A stretch of 45,807 nucleotides of DNA from Kofleriaceae bacterium. GTDB lineage: Bacteria > Myxococcota_A > Polyangia > Haliangiales > Haliangiaceae. Of the stretch, positions 30,701 through 38,923 are shown in pieces. The position numbers and the translations under genes were made by a program. Position 1 is the first letter of the stretch; the number at the start of each line of letters is the position of its first letter. The notes below the pieces were generated by a model. That model saw only the letters and a program-made list of their open reading frames with translations, ran no database searches and was not told where the DNA came from. Location of the stretch: NCBI GenBank assembly GCA_018058095.1, contig JAGPCO010000056.1, positions 1-45,807 of the forward strand, written 5' to 3'.

Positions 30701-30794
30701 GTTCCGCGAGGACATCCTCGAGGCCATGAAGCAGCGGGCGCCGCAGGGCTTCGACGACCAGGTCCGGCGCTACTACGAGGAGCTGATCAAGTGA
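27717..30794 (+). CDS. Large membrane-anchored coiled-coil protein, DUF4175-like
   Basis: 1025 aa, GTG start. After an Ala/Pro-rich leader there are hydrophobic segments at about 48-70, 83-105 and 175-196. A beta-rich stretch follows (about 225-440), with 'VELTLTFPRYVGRPPQVL' and 'LPPGARLRYWLEARDTDDVVGPNLGRSREFTLRV'. Then comes a very long helical part (450-1000) dominated by Ala, Glu, Arg, Leu and Asp with coiled-coil periodicity. This layout matches DUF4175 proteins of myxobacteria and bacteroidetes, whose role is unknown. The stop overlaps the GTG of the metallopeptidase gene (GTGA). An envelope scaffold role is inference. Confidence 0.8.
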   Translation: MDDAPLAPPAPPAAPAAAPAASAVASSSAVSTFLAAVRRRLLRLDGVRAALYALTGVLVVVLLAPIVAASVVHSAAGARAVSGVFALIAALALVAGAVVGLIVPRRRFGADAEVARWIGARAPALRSDLLSCVELAAAPGGPGRPSPALVAALQGQTERRLADVAVDRLVSSSPTRVAASCLLLALAGNGLAVVAAPATLRAGWAALIAPPTTTTEGATRSALPLVGDVELTLTFPRYVGRPPQVLSSSSGDLRALPGTEVAIRTRALGPVARATVLLEWTGASPPQRLEMIADGAELRARWTVTEAGRYRIRIDQPDGRALIEATPRQIELEVDQAPTVQLLAPADDLDVTNLRRIELAYVLEDDHQLGQAELVWQAGAETGRKAIPLATGEQPVGRTAQGKLLWDMAELPLPPGARLRYWLEARDTDDVVGPNLGRSREFTLRVWSPRERHEQNLARLAELSEKLLRQLGGRLPGPGDDATARAGLGADAQQLVVELGTQASAFADDTLADPKLAKALTEMRDRLDKASAAEAKLLDKVDGSRGPVRGLSARMAGSDARIVVELEDDVLALADWLERERLEGVLDIADEVAGHRKRLAELLDQLAKTGDPRLKEEIKRELAAIERGLADLGNRGGGLSEDVVDRFVHDDALAKAQQQDCFGEVRALVEAGRLPEAQAKLAECGRELDAATGSLENALGGLRGERFADEQRALDQMLDELADLSKDQDDVAAEADQLFDRYAEKADDLARANGRDARRRTSGLIERLRQRLGDVPEAGLTPFADEELDIVRRRVDDVERMIGDGDLAEAAAMARQARTSLDTIAGELDAALDDEPGSKFAGPTRDALDAVRRAPPLADELIDELDKLAPSPEQILSGAERAMLERLRRRQAMLGERAKKLAEKATQQGDQLPGTAGPELAGRLQSAQGRMSAAQDHMRRNDPGGARQDARAAAELLGKARDEAKGAARQQQRMQAGQDDPVRIPGADEYRAPEKFREDILEAMKQRAPQGFDDQVRRYYEELIK

Positions 30795-32359
30795 CGGGCG
30801 CACGCGCCGCCGCGCTGGTGGCCGCCGTCCTCGTCGCCGCCGCGGCCGCCCCGGCCGCCGGCAAGCGGGATCGCGATCTCGGCGGCGACACGCTGCGCGC
30901 GGCCCGGCTCATCGGCACCACCCGCCTGGCCGACGCCCGGGTCCTGCTGGCCGATCTCGAGAAGCGGGCGCCGACCAGCCCCGAGGTGCGGTGGTTGCGC
31001 GCCGAGCTGGCGTTCCACGACGGCCGCTACGCCGACGCCCTGGCCGCGCTCGACGGGCTGGCCGACGACGCGGTGGCCGGCCAGGTCGGCGCGACCCGGG
31101 CCCTGGCCAAGGGCAGCCTCGAGGTCACGGCCGGCTTCACCCGCACCCCGTCGCCGGCCGGCCGCTTCGAGATCTGGGCCGGCCCGGCCGACCAGGCCAT
31201 CGTCGCCGTGGCCGGGGCCGCGCTCGACGCCGCGTACGACGCCCTGGGCGAGGACTTCGGGCATCGCCCGGCCACCCCGGTCCGGGTCGAGCTCCTGGGC
31301 GAGCCACGCGACCTGGCCCGGCTGTCGCCGCTGACCGAGCAGGACATCTCGACCACCGGCACGATCGCCCTGTCGAAGTACGGCAAGCTGATGGTGGTGT
31401 CGCCACGCGCGACCCTGCTCGGCTACCCGTGGCTCGACACGATGGTGCACGAGTACGTCCACCTGGTGGTGTCCCAGCTCTCGCACGACGAGGTCCCGAT
31501 CTGGCTGCACGAGGGCCTGGCCCGGTTCCAGCAGGCGCGCTGGCGGCGCGGCCCCGGCACCACCCTGAGCGCCGGCGAGAAGCACCTGGTGCGCGAGGCG
31601 CTGCGGCGCGGGCGCTGGATCGGGCTCGACGAGATGCACCCGTCGATGGCCAAGCTGCCGAGCCAGGAGGCCGCGCAGCTGGCGTACGCCGAGGTGGTGA
31701 CGCTGGTCGAGCTGATCCACGCCAAGGTCGGCTACCCCGGCCTGCGCCAGCTCATCGCCAGCCAGCGTGACGGCAAGAGCGCCAAGCGGGCGGTGACCGA
31801 GGTGATGGGCGTGCCGTTCGCGCAGCTCGAGCGCAGCTGGAAGGCGTCGCTGCGCGGGCTCGACCTGGCCGGGGCCCGGGCCGGCGCCGGCCGGATCCGG
31901 CTCGGCCACGGTGGAAGCCCCGACCCCAACGCCGGCGTCGATCAGGTCGCCAGCACCAAGCAGCGGCGGCTGGCCCGGCTCGGCGGCATGCTGCGGGCCC
32001 ACGGCCACGCCGAGGCCGCGGCGGTCGAGTACGAGAAGGCGCTCGCGCTCGGCCCCGACCCGTTCGTGGCCGGCAAGCTGGCCCACACCCTGGCTGGCCT
32101 GGGCCGGCACGAACGCGCCATCGAGCTGGCCAGCCCGCTGCTGGCCGCCGACGACGGCGACGTCGCCGCCGCGGTCACGCTCGGCACCTCGCTGGTGGCG
32201 CTGCAGCGCTGGCCCGACGCGGTCCGCGCGCTCGAGGCCGCGCTGCGGGTCAGCCCGTTCGACCCGGCGGTGCGGTGTGGCCTGGCCCAGGCCTACGCCG
32301 CGCTCGGCGACGGCCGCGCCAGCCGCGAGCAGGCGGCGTGCACCGCCGTGCGCCGGTAG
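30791..32359 (+). CDS. Exported TPR protein with gluzincin (peptidase MA-like) domain
   Basis: 522 aa. A signal peptide ends near 'AAPAAG' (about residue 24). TPR-like helices (28-105) precede a peptidase MA-like domain (about 125-350). Its zinc site is HEYVH (His220, Glu221, His224), with Glu241 in 'WLHEGLARF' as the third ligand. Further TPR repeats follow (about 395-515). It should act in the periplasm or at the cell surface as a zinc protease. The GTG start overlaps the DUF4175 stop by four bases, so the two are co-translated and probably work together. Substrate unknown. Confidence 0.85.
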   Translation: MTGARAAALVAAVLVAAAAAPAAGKRDRDLGGDTLRAARLIGTTRLADARVLLADLEKRAPTSPEVRWLRAELAFHDGRYADALAALDGLADDAVAGQVGATRALAKGSLEVTAGFTRTPSPAGRFEIWAGPADQAIVAVAGAALDAAYDALGEDFGHRPATPVRVELLGEPRDLARLSPLTEQDISTTGTIALSKYGKLMVVSPRATLLGYPWLDTMVHEYVHLVVSQLSHDEVPIWLHEGLARFQQARWRRGPGTTLSAGEKHLVREALRRGRWIGLDEMHPSMAKLPSQEAAQLAYAEVVTLVELIHAKVGYPGLRQLIASQRDGKSAKRAVTEVMGVPFAQLERSWKASLRGLDLAGARAGAGRIRLGHGGSPDPNAGVDQVASTKQRRLARLGGMLRAHGHAEAAAVEYEKALALGPDPFVAGKLAHTLAGLGRHERAIELASPLLAADDGDVAAAVTLGTSLVALQRWPDAVRALEAALRVSPFDPAVRCGLAQAYAALGDGRASREQAACTAVRR

Positions 32360-32375
32360 CGGCGCGGCGGTCGGG

Positions 32376-34886
32376 CTACAGCGGCGGGAGCGGGTCGAGC
32401 ACCAGCTTCGGAACCGCACCACCAGCGCTGGACTCGACGCCTGGACCGAGCTGGCCGTGCGCGTTCGAGCCCCAGCAGAACAGGCGGCGCTCGACCACGT
32501 TCTCGTAGCTCGTCGGGCAGTTTCCGCCGATACGCGGCAGCGTGAGCACGCAGCCATGGCGCTCGGCCAGGGCCAGGCCGGGGATGGCGCACACGTCGGC
32601 CGGGAGCGCGACGACCGGCGCGGGGTCGACGTAGGGCTGGGGCGTGTCACGCGCCGGCAGCCCGACCTGGCCCGCGTGGTTGGCGCCGATACACACCACC
32701 TTGCCGGCCCTGGTCGCGGCGCAGGTGGTGGCCCGGCCGGCGACGACGTCGACGAAGACCTCGCCGCCTTGCGCCGGAAGTTCGACGATGCCGAAGCCGC
32801 TCGTGCCGTCGAGCGCCACCCGGTTGCCCCAGCAGATCAACCCGTCTCCGCTGCCCCGGATCCCGCACACGTGGACGTCGCCGGGGTCGAGGTCGTAGAT
32901 GCCGGCGCCTTGCCCGCCGCAGGAGCCACCGCCGTTGCACGGGGTCGCGCTGCACAGCGGGCTGCCGCCGTCGAGGCTGGTGACCGCGACGTAGCCGTCA
33001 GCCAGCAGCGTGATGGCGGGCGCTGCGGCCCCCTCCACCGGGTAACACGTCGGCACCTCGGCCACCGCCGGCTTGCACAGGCCCGGGCGGACCAGCGAGT
33101 CGCTCGGGCTGCCCACGCAGGTGGCCTGGTCGCCGACCGCGAGCTGGGTGCCGACGAGGGTTTCGTCGACCAGCGGCAGCGCCTGCGGCAGGGTGACCGC
33201 GCCGGCGCCAAACTGGCCACGGCTGCGATCGCCCCAGCACAACACCCGCTCCGACGTGGTGGTGACGCAGGTGTGGTCGCGCGTGGACGCCAGCGCGCTG
33301 TGCGCGAGGTGGTGGTCGAAGGGCGGATCGCTCGGGGCCACCACCGCCCGCGGCACCGACGTCGACGCGACCACGTCGGTGCCGACCTGGAGCGTCTCGT
33401 TGCCACCCCAGCAGAACACCGCGCGCGCGCCGTCGTTGCTGCGCCCAAGCGCCGCGCAGGTGTGGGTGGCGCCGACCGCGACGTCGGTCCAGCCGTCCGT
33501 CGGGTCGTGCGGCAGCATGACCTCCACCGCCACAGGGTGGCTGCTGGCGCGGCCGCGGCCGAGCTGGCCGTGGTCATTGTCGCCCCAGCAGCGCAGCCGC
33601 GAGCTCGTGTCGATGGCGCACACGGTGGCGCTGGCCCGGGTCGCGTCGTAGTTGCCGATGCCGCCGACGGAGACCTCGCGCGCGATCAGGCCCGTGCCGG
33701 CCGAGGGCAAGCTGGCCTGGCGACGGCGCCGGCTATCGAGCGGGCGATCGTCGCCGAGCTCGCCCCAGCGGTTGGAGCCGGCGCAACGGACCTGGCCGGT
33801 GTCGTCGAGCCCGCAGGTCGAGCTGCCGGCCGCGACCAGGCCGGCGACCAGCGGCAGCTCGGTGATCCGCGGCGCGCCATCGTTGACCCCGTCGCCTTGC
33901 TGGCCAGCGCCGTTGTCGCCCCAGCAGCGCGTCGTCCCCAGCGTGGTCCCGCTGGCGCAACCGTGGTTGTCCCCCAGCGCGACCTGGGTCAGCGGCACGC
34001 CGGGGATGGGCGCAAACTCGTTACACAGCGTGGTCGCCCCGACCGTGGGACAGGAGCCGACGCCAAACTCGGCGGCGCTGGCGCCCCAGCACAGCAGCAG
34101 GTCGCGATCGGTGGTCCGGCAGGTCGAGCGTGGCCCACCGGCGATGGCGACGGTGTCGGGCCAAGCGCTGGCGTCCGCGTACGGCACCACCATCTCGGCG
34201 AAGCCGAGCGGCGCCACCTTGCCGACGGTGTTGTCGCCCCAGCAGAAGGCGGTGCTGGTGGCGTCGATGGCGCAGGTGTGGGTGCCGCCGGTGCTGACCG
34301 CCACCGTGCGCCAGTCGGTCTTGTCCGGGTCGACCGGGACCACGGGGCGGGGCGTGAACGCGGCGTCGCCACCGGCCTGGGCGACCTCGTTGCCGCCCCA
34401 GCAGTACAGGACCCCCTGGTCGGCCGGCGCCGGGGCAGGCAGCGCGGCGATGGCGCAGGCGTAGTGGTCGCCAGCGCCCACCGCGATCCAGCGATCGAGG
34501 GTGCCGCCGCCGGCGCTGCCGTCGAGCTGGACCTCGCGCGGGGCGGGCACCGGCTCCGACGGCTGGCCGCCGAGCTGGCCGTGTCCGTTGTCGCCCCAGC
34601 AGTACAGCCGGCCGGCGCCGCTGATGGCGCACACGAAGCGGCCACCGACGTCGACCGCCTTCCACGCCGCCATCGGCTCCGGGCCGTCCGGCGTGCCCGG
34701 GTCGGCGTCGGCGCCAACCCCGGTGCAGCTCGGCCCGCTCGTACACAGTCGGGCGCCGAGGTCGCAGATCTGGCCGCCGCTGCAGTCACCATCGCCGCCG
34801 CACTGCACCGCGCAGTCGGCCACGCCGCTGCCGCGATAGCAGGCCAGCCCCAGCACCCAGACGCCCAGCACGACGTGCATCCTCAT
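32376..34886 (-). CDS. RCC1-repeat lipoprotein
   Basis: 836 aa. Lipoprotein signal with lipobox LGLAC (Cys16), then a Cys-rich segment like 'CxxQCGGDGDCSGGQICD' with paired cysteines. About twelve RCC1-type blades follow, each marked by 'CWGDNxxGQLG' or variants (for example CWGGNEVAQAG, CIGANHAGQVG, CWGSNAHGQLG), enough for one or two seven-blade propellers. RCC1 propellers bind proteins; bacterial secreted versions are common in myxobacteria with unknown partners. The start at 34886 is favoured by a -35/-10 pair 8 nt upstream; Met at 34880 is the alternative. Each blade starts with Cys, suggesting stacked disulfides or simply repeat ancestry. Confidence 0.87.
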   Translation of the reverse strand: MRMHVVLGVWVLGLACYRGSGVADCAVQCGGDGDCSGGQICDLGARLCTSGPSCTGVGADADPGTPDGPEPMAAWKAVDVGGRFVCAISGAGRLYCWGDNGHGQLGGQPSEPVPAPREVQLDGSAGGGTLDRWIAVGAGDHYACAIAALPAPAPADQGVLYCWGGNEVAQAGGDAAFTPRPVVPVDPDKTDWRTVAVSTGGTHTCAIDATSTAFCWGDNTVGKVAPLGFAEMVVPYADASAWPDTVAIAGGPRSTCRTTDRDLLLCWGASAAEFGVGSCPTVGATTLCNEFAPIPGVPLTQVALGDNHGCASGTTLGTTRCWGDNGAGQQGDGVNDGAPRITELPLVAGLVAAGSSTCGLDDTGQVRCAGSNRWGELGDDRPLDSRRRRQASLPSAGTGLIAREVSVGGIGNYDATRASATVCAIDTSSRLRCWGDNDHGQLGRGRASSHPVAVEVMLPHDPTDGWTDVAVGATHTCAALGRSNDGARAVFCWGGNETLQVGTDVVASTSVPRAVVAPSDPPFDHHLAHSALASTRDHTCVTTTSERVLCWGDRSRGQFGAGAVTLPQALPLVDETLVGTQLAVGDQATCVGSPSDSLVRPGLCKPAVAEVPTCYPVEGAAAPAITLLADGYVAVTSLDGGSPLCSATPCNGGGSCGGQGAGIYDLDPGDVHVCGIRGSGDGLICWGNRVALDGTSGFGIVELPAQGGEVFVDVVAGRATTCAATRAGKVVCIGANHAGQVGLPARDTPQPYVDPAPVVALPADVCAIPGLALAERHGCVLTLPRIGGNCPTSYENVVERRLFCWGSNAHGQLGPGVESSAGGAVPKLVLDPLPPL

Positions 34887-34894
34887 CGTCGGAG

Positions 34895-34923
34895 ATCGTC
34901 GGCCAGCCCCCACGCGAAAGCAA
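34895..34923 (-). promoter_or_regulatory. Promoter of the RCC1 gene, likely leaderless
   Basis: Minus strand: TTGCTT (34923-34918), 17 bp, GACGAT (34900-34895), then 8 nt to the ATG at 34886. The -10 is weak. It lies in the 58-bp gap after the small lipoprotein gene. Confidence 0.4.
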
Positions 34924-34944
34924 GGCATCGATCCGAGGGTGTCC

Positions 34945-35586
34945 TCACGGTCGCTGCAGCGACGCCGCGGTCTCGGTCGGGTAGCCGCCGTAGCGGTCGA
35001 ACGGGCACATGAGCAGTTCGATCGCTCTCGCCATCGCGTCCTTGCCGGGCGTCGGATCACGTCCGCACGCGGCCGAGTCCGAAGCCTGCGGCGCCCACCG
35101 CCACCATGGTGTCGCCCCCGGGGCGCGCTGGACCCGCAGGCTCAGCTCATGGCAGGCCTGGCGCGGGCCGCCGAGTAGCAATCGATCCTCGACGTCGCCG
35201 ACGACGACGGCGTTGCGGAACCGGTACACGGTCGAGCGCACGGGGAGCCCCGGACCGAAGCAGCCGTAGAAGCTCTCCGTCGCGCCGGGCCAAACCGCGT
35301 ATCCGTGCGCCTCGAGCAGCGCCACCGTCGTCGTCGGTCCGTGAGGGCACCACGTCGCCTCCACCAGATGCTGCTGGCCAGGTGGTAGCGCGCGCCGAAC
35401 CAGGACCCGCCAGCGTTCGTCCCGCAGGACGAAGCCGGAGGCGGAGGCCGCGGCGCGCGAGGCGACGGCGTAGCCGGCGCGCGGCCCTGGTGCCGGCTCG
35501 CAGGCCGCCCCGCTCAGCATCAGGACCGCGCCGAGGACGGCCGCCGACGCCGACCACAAGGGGCCCCCAACGCCCCCCACCGTCAC
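34945..35586 (-). CDS. Lipoprotein of unknown function, 213 aa
   Basis: GTG start at 35586 overlapping the TGA of the VIT/vWA gene (GTGA). The signal ends 'MLSGAAC' (Cys29). The mature part contains several Cys and Trp residues, with 'WRVLVRRALPPGQQHLVEATWCPHGPTTTVALLEAHGYAVWPG' and 'YRFRNAVVVGDVEDRLLLGG', which suggest a compact beta-rich fold with disulfides. I do not recognise a family. Coupling to the VIT/vWA gene suggests a shared envelope role. Confidence 0.7.
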   Translation of the reverse strand: MTVGGVGGPLWSASAAVLGAVLMLSGAACEPAPGPRAGYAVASRAAASASGFVLRDERWRVLVRRALPPGQQHLVEATWCPHGPTTTVALLEAHGYAVWPGATESFYGCFGPGLPVRSTVYRFRNAVVVGDVEDRLLLGGPRQACHELSLRVQRAPGATPWWRWAPQASDSAACGRDPTPGKDAMARAIELLMCPFDRYGGYPTETAASLQRP

Positions 35587-38500
35587 CGGGCGATGGCCGC
35601 GGTGGCGGTGCGCGGGCCGATGCTGCCGAGGTCGACGTAGGCCTGGTCGCTCATCGCCACGTACGGGCGGTGCTCGAAGGTCAGCCCGCCCTTGCCGTCG
35701 TGCCGCACCACCTCGAGCACGCCCATGCCGTAGCCCATGGGGCCACGCGAGTAGTAGTGGATCTGCAGCTGGTACGGGTACGCGCGCGGCTCGTCGTCGA
35801 TGGTGAAGCACTCCGGGCCGTAGCCGGTGGTGACGTCCTCGTACAGCGAGCCACCCGACGGCAGGTCCTTGCTCGAGTAGTAGGCGTGGCCACGCTTGCC
35901 GTCGCGGATGTGGAAGTCGACGTCGTTGGCGTCGGTCTCCCAGTACAGGACGAAGCGCAGCGACGGCTTGGTGGCCAGGGTCGCCCCGGACGCGGCCAGC
36001 AGCTTGTCGATCTCGGCGGCGCGGGCCGGGGCGGCCTTGCGCCACGCCGCCGCGACCAGGCCGAGGTCCTCGCGCAGGATGCGGGTACCGCCGCGGAAGC
36101 GATCGCTCGGGTAGTCCTGCGCCAGCCCATGCACCAGCGCCGCGAACGCCTCCTGGTGCTTGCCGGCCCGCACCAGCGCCATCGCCAGCAGGCGGTGGCC
36201 GGTCAGGTGATCGGGGCGGTCGGCCACGGCGTGGCGGTAGGTGTCGATCGCCAGCTGCCGCCCAGCCGCGGCCAGGCGCTCGAGCCGCTCGCCGGCGAAC
36301 CGGCGCAGGTCGGCGCGCGAGGCGTACAGGTCGATGATGGAGCCGTAGGCGCGCGCGGCCATGGCCAGGTCGCGCCGGGCCTCGAGCGCCTCGCCCAGCC
36401 CGAGCAGGGCCAGCACGTCGCCGGGCTCCTCGCGCCGCCACGCCAGCGCCTGGACCAGGGCGTCGTCGAGCTTGCCGGCCTTGAGCTTGGCGTCGATGGC
36501 CGCCAGCTTGCCGGTCAGCGCCGGCGGGCCGGTCGGCGCCGGCTCCTCGTCGGCCGCGCCGTCGCCGGCCACCTGCAAGCGCCGACGCTCCGAACCCGAG
36601 CTGTCCCGCGCGGACGCGCGATCGCTGTCGTCCTCGCGCTCCTGGGACAGGGTGACGCGGCCGGCGGCGGAGCCAGCCGACTCACCGCCGGCCGGGCGCA
36701 CCACCGGCTCGGGCCGGGCCTCGCGCTGGGCGGCGGGCGCCGCGCTGGCGGGGCGCGGCGGGCGCGGCGCCGCCGCGGGCGGCGGCGGAGGCGCGGCCGT
36801 CTCGACCGCGCTGACCTTGTCCGCGCTGACCAGCTCGTCGCCACCCTCGGCGTCCTTCTCCTCGTCGCGCTTGCCGTCATCGACGCCATCGGCCGGGGCC
36901 CCGGTGTCGACCACCCGCTTCTTCGCCTTGAGGTCGCCGTCGTCGGGACGCAGCTGCGGGCGCGGCGCCGGGTCGACGATCAGCACCGGCGCGCCGCGGT
37001 GCACGGTGCGCACGCCGCCGTCGGCGCCGACCTCGAGGATGTCGGCCAGGGCATCGCGCGGGATGCCGTAGCGCACGTAGTCCTGCTCGCTCTCGAGCAC
37101 CAGGAACGCGGTCTGCGACGACAACACACGGTTGCGCACCGAGGTCTCGGTGATCTGCTTGCGCAGGTCGGCCTTGGCCTTGGGCTCCTCGGCCCGGGCC
37201 AGCGCGCGCTCGAGCCGGGCCACCTCGGCCTGGGCCAGCGCGCGCGACACCAGCGGGCGCTCGACCACGGAGGCGTCGAGCGCGACGCGCTGCCCGGCCA
37301 GGTCGATGGCCAGGCCACCCCGGGCCTTGCGCTGCCCGTACACCACGATCTCGTCGCCCGGCTGGATGCCGGCGGCGCGCTCGGGCCAGACCCAGGCCGC
37401 GCCCTCGACCTTGACCGGGACGTCGACCGCGACCGCCAGCGCCAGGCGGCGCGCGATCTCGGCGGCGCCGCGGTCGATCGTGAGCACCACGCCGGCGCGC
37501 GCGAGCGGGCCCTGGGCAAGGGTCCGGGCGCCGTCGAGATCGCGGATGCCACCGACCAGCACGGCGTCGAGGCGCTCGACCTTGCGCTCGGCCAGGGACT
37601 TCAGCTTGGCGATCAGGGCGTCGCCCTCGGCGCCGGCGGTCACGACGCCGTCGCCGATGAGCAGGACCCGGCGCGCGCCGGTCGTGCCGGCCCAGTCGAG
37701 CGCGGTGCCGAGGTCCGACGCGCCGAGCGGCTGCCGGGCCAGGAGGGCCTGGCGCTGGTCGGCGCCGAAGCCGTCGGCGCGGCCGTGGTAGATGGGCAAC
37801 ACGTCCTGGTCGAACGCGGCGACGTGGACGTCGACGCCGCCGCCGTGGGCGGCGGCGATGGCGGCGACGACCTCGCCGACCTGGGCGATCTGGCTGGTGA
37901 AGCCGAGCGCGCGCGACGCACTGGTGTCGACCAGGATGGCGACCGAGGTCATCGGCTCCGGCTTGCTCACCGCCGGCACCGCGACCCGCGCCGCGAACAG
38001 GTCACCGGCGATCACCGCCGGCATCGACGCCGGGGCGGCCACGACCAGGTCGCGGTCGGGCTTCCACGCCTTCTGGTGCAGGGTCGACTCGTCCCAGCGC
38101 CGGGCCGAGGCCGCGCCGCCCTGGGCGACGCGGACCACGGCGTCGACCTTGCCGACCGCGGGCAGCCCGCGCAGCGGCAAGGTGTAGTGATCGCGCGTGA
38201 CCTCCTGGGAGTAGCTGATGACCAGGTGCTTGTCGCCGCGGGCGGGGATGGGGAAGACCCGGGCGGTGAACTCGTTGCCGCCGGCCTTCTCGAGCAGGGC
38301 GGGGTCCTGACGGCGGTGCAGGAAGTCCTCGTAGGCCCGGCGCGCCGCCATCTTCTCGACGACCTCGGCCTCCATCCACTGGCCGTTGTTCTCCATCGCG
38401 AAGCGCGACAGCGCGGCGCCATCCGGCAGCGCGATGGTGAAGCGGCCCTCGCGCACCCGATCCTCGGGGTTGTGGAAGTACAGGTGCAGCTCGGTGTACG

Positions 38501-38837
38501 CGAGCGGGCCTTCGACCACCGCCTTGGCGTCGATGCGGGTCAACTCGAGCCCGGCGCCGTCGCTGGTGGTGAGCGAGAACGGCGCCTCCTCGGAGGTGGC
38601 GATCTGCGGGTAGGTCATGGCGGCCTTGGCCACCGCGCCCTGGGCGTGCGCGAAGGTCGCGGTGCTGGCCATCGGCGAGCTGACCTCGGACCCGGGCGAG
38701 CTCGGCATGGGCGAGGCGCAGGCGCAGGCGGCGGCGAACAGGGCGGCGCGCACCCCGAGCGGGGCGCGCGGCAGCACCGACGCGGACGGAGCAGGCGACA
38801 CGGGCGACACGGCGGGAGCGGACGGGGTGGGACGCAC
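35583..38837 (-). CDS. VIT + vWA domain protein with TPR and DUF2135 regions
   Basis: 1084 aa. The GTG at 38837 is chosen for AGGAGG 4 nt upstream; the open frame runs on to 39194 under RNase D. A hydrophobic segment 'VRAALFAAACACASP' (29-43) suggests a lipoprotein or secreted protein. Domains in order: VIT (about 95-215); von Willebrand A (about 297-460) with MIDAS residues Asp304, Ser306 and Ser308 in DTSAS; a Pro/Ala and acidic linker (about 700-820); TPR-like helices (830-960); and a C-terminal DUF2135 region (about 985-1065) with 'YWETDANDVDFHI' and 'QIHYYSRGPMGYGMG'. VIT-vWA proteins bind metal ions and protein partners at the surface. Translationally coupled to the next lipoprotein gene. 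Confidence 0.88.
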   Translation of the reverse strand: MRPTPSAPAVSPVSPAPSASVLPRAPLGVRAALFAAACACASPMPSSPGSEVSSPMASTATFAHAQGAVAKAAMTYPQIATSEEAPFSLTTSDGAGLELTRIDAKAVVEGPLAYTELHLYFHNPEDRVREGRFTIALPDGAALSRFAMENNGQWMEAEVVEKMAARRAYEDFLHRRQDPALLEKAGGNEFTARVFPIPARGDKHLVISYSQEVTRDHYTLPLRGLPAVGKVDAVVRVAQGGAASARRWDESTLHQKAWKPDRDLVVAAPASMPAVIAGDLFAARVAVPAVSKPEPMTSVAILVDTSASRALGFTSQIAQVGEVVAAIAAAHGGGVDVHVAAFDQDVLPIYHGRADGFGADQRQALLARQPLGASDLGTALDWAGTTGARRVLLIGDGVVTAGAEGDALIAKLKSLAERKVERLDAVLVGGIRDLDGARTLAQGPLARAGVVLTIDRGAAEIARRLALAVAVDVPVKVEGAAWVWPERAAGIQPGDEIVVYGQRKARGGLAIDLAGQRVALDASVVERPLVSRALAQAEVARLERALARAEEPKAKADLRKQITETSVRNRVLSSQTAFLVLESEQDYVRYGIPRDALADILEVGADGGVRTVHRGAPVLIVDPAPRPQLRPDDGDLKAKKRVVDTGAPADGVDDGKRDEEKDAEGGDELVSADKVSAVETAAPPPPPAAAPRPPRPASAAPAAQREARPEPVVRPAGGESAGSAAGRVTLSQEREDDSDRASARDSSGSERRRLQVAGDGAADEEPAPTGPPALTGKLAAIDAKLKAGKLDDALVQALAWRREEPGDVLALLGLGEALEARRDLAMAARAYGSIIDLYASRADLRRFAGERLERLAAAGRQLAIDTYRHAVADRPDHLTGHRLLAMALVRAGKHQEAFAALVHGLAQDYPSDRFRGGTRILREDLGLVAAAWRKAAPARAAEIDKLLAASGATLATKPSLRFVLYWETDANDVDFHIRDGKRGHAYYSSKDLPSGGSLYEDVTTGYGPECFTIDDEPRAYPYQLQIHYYSRGPMGYGMGVLEVVRHDGKGGLTFEHRPYVAMSDQAYVDLGSIGPRTATAAIAR

Positions 38838-38841
38838 AGGA

Positions 38842-38847
38842 CCTCCT
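38842..38847 (-). promoter_or_regulatory. Ribosome binding site AGGAGG deciding the VIT/vWA start
   Basis: AGGAGG on the minus strand, 4 nt before the GTG at 38837. The spacing is short but the match to anti-SD is full length. Confidence 0.65.
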
Positions 38848-38923
38848 GGCTGGGTAAACGCGCCCGACCGGGCGATGGTCTGATCACGCCGGTCACCTGA
38901 CCAGCGGCGCAAGCTGGCGGAAC

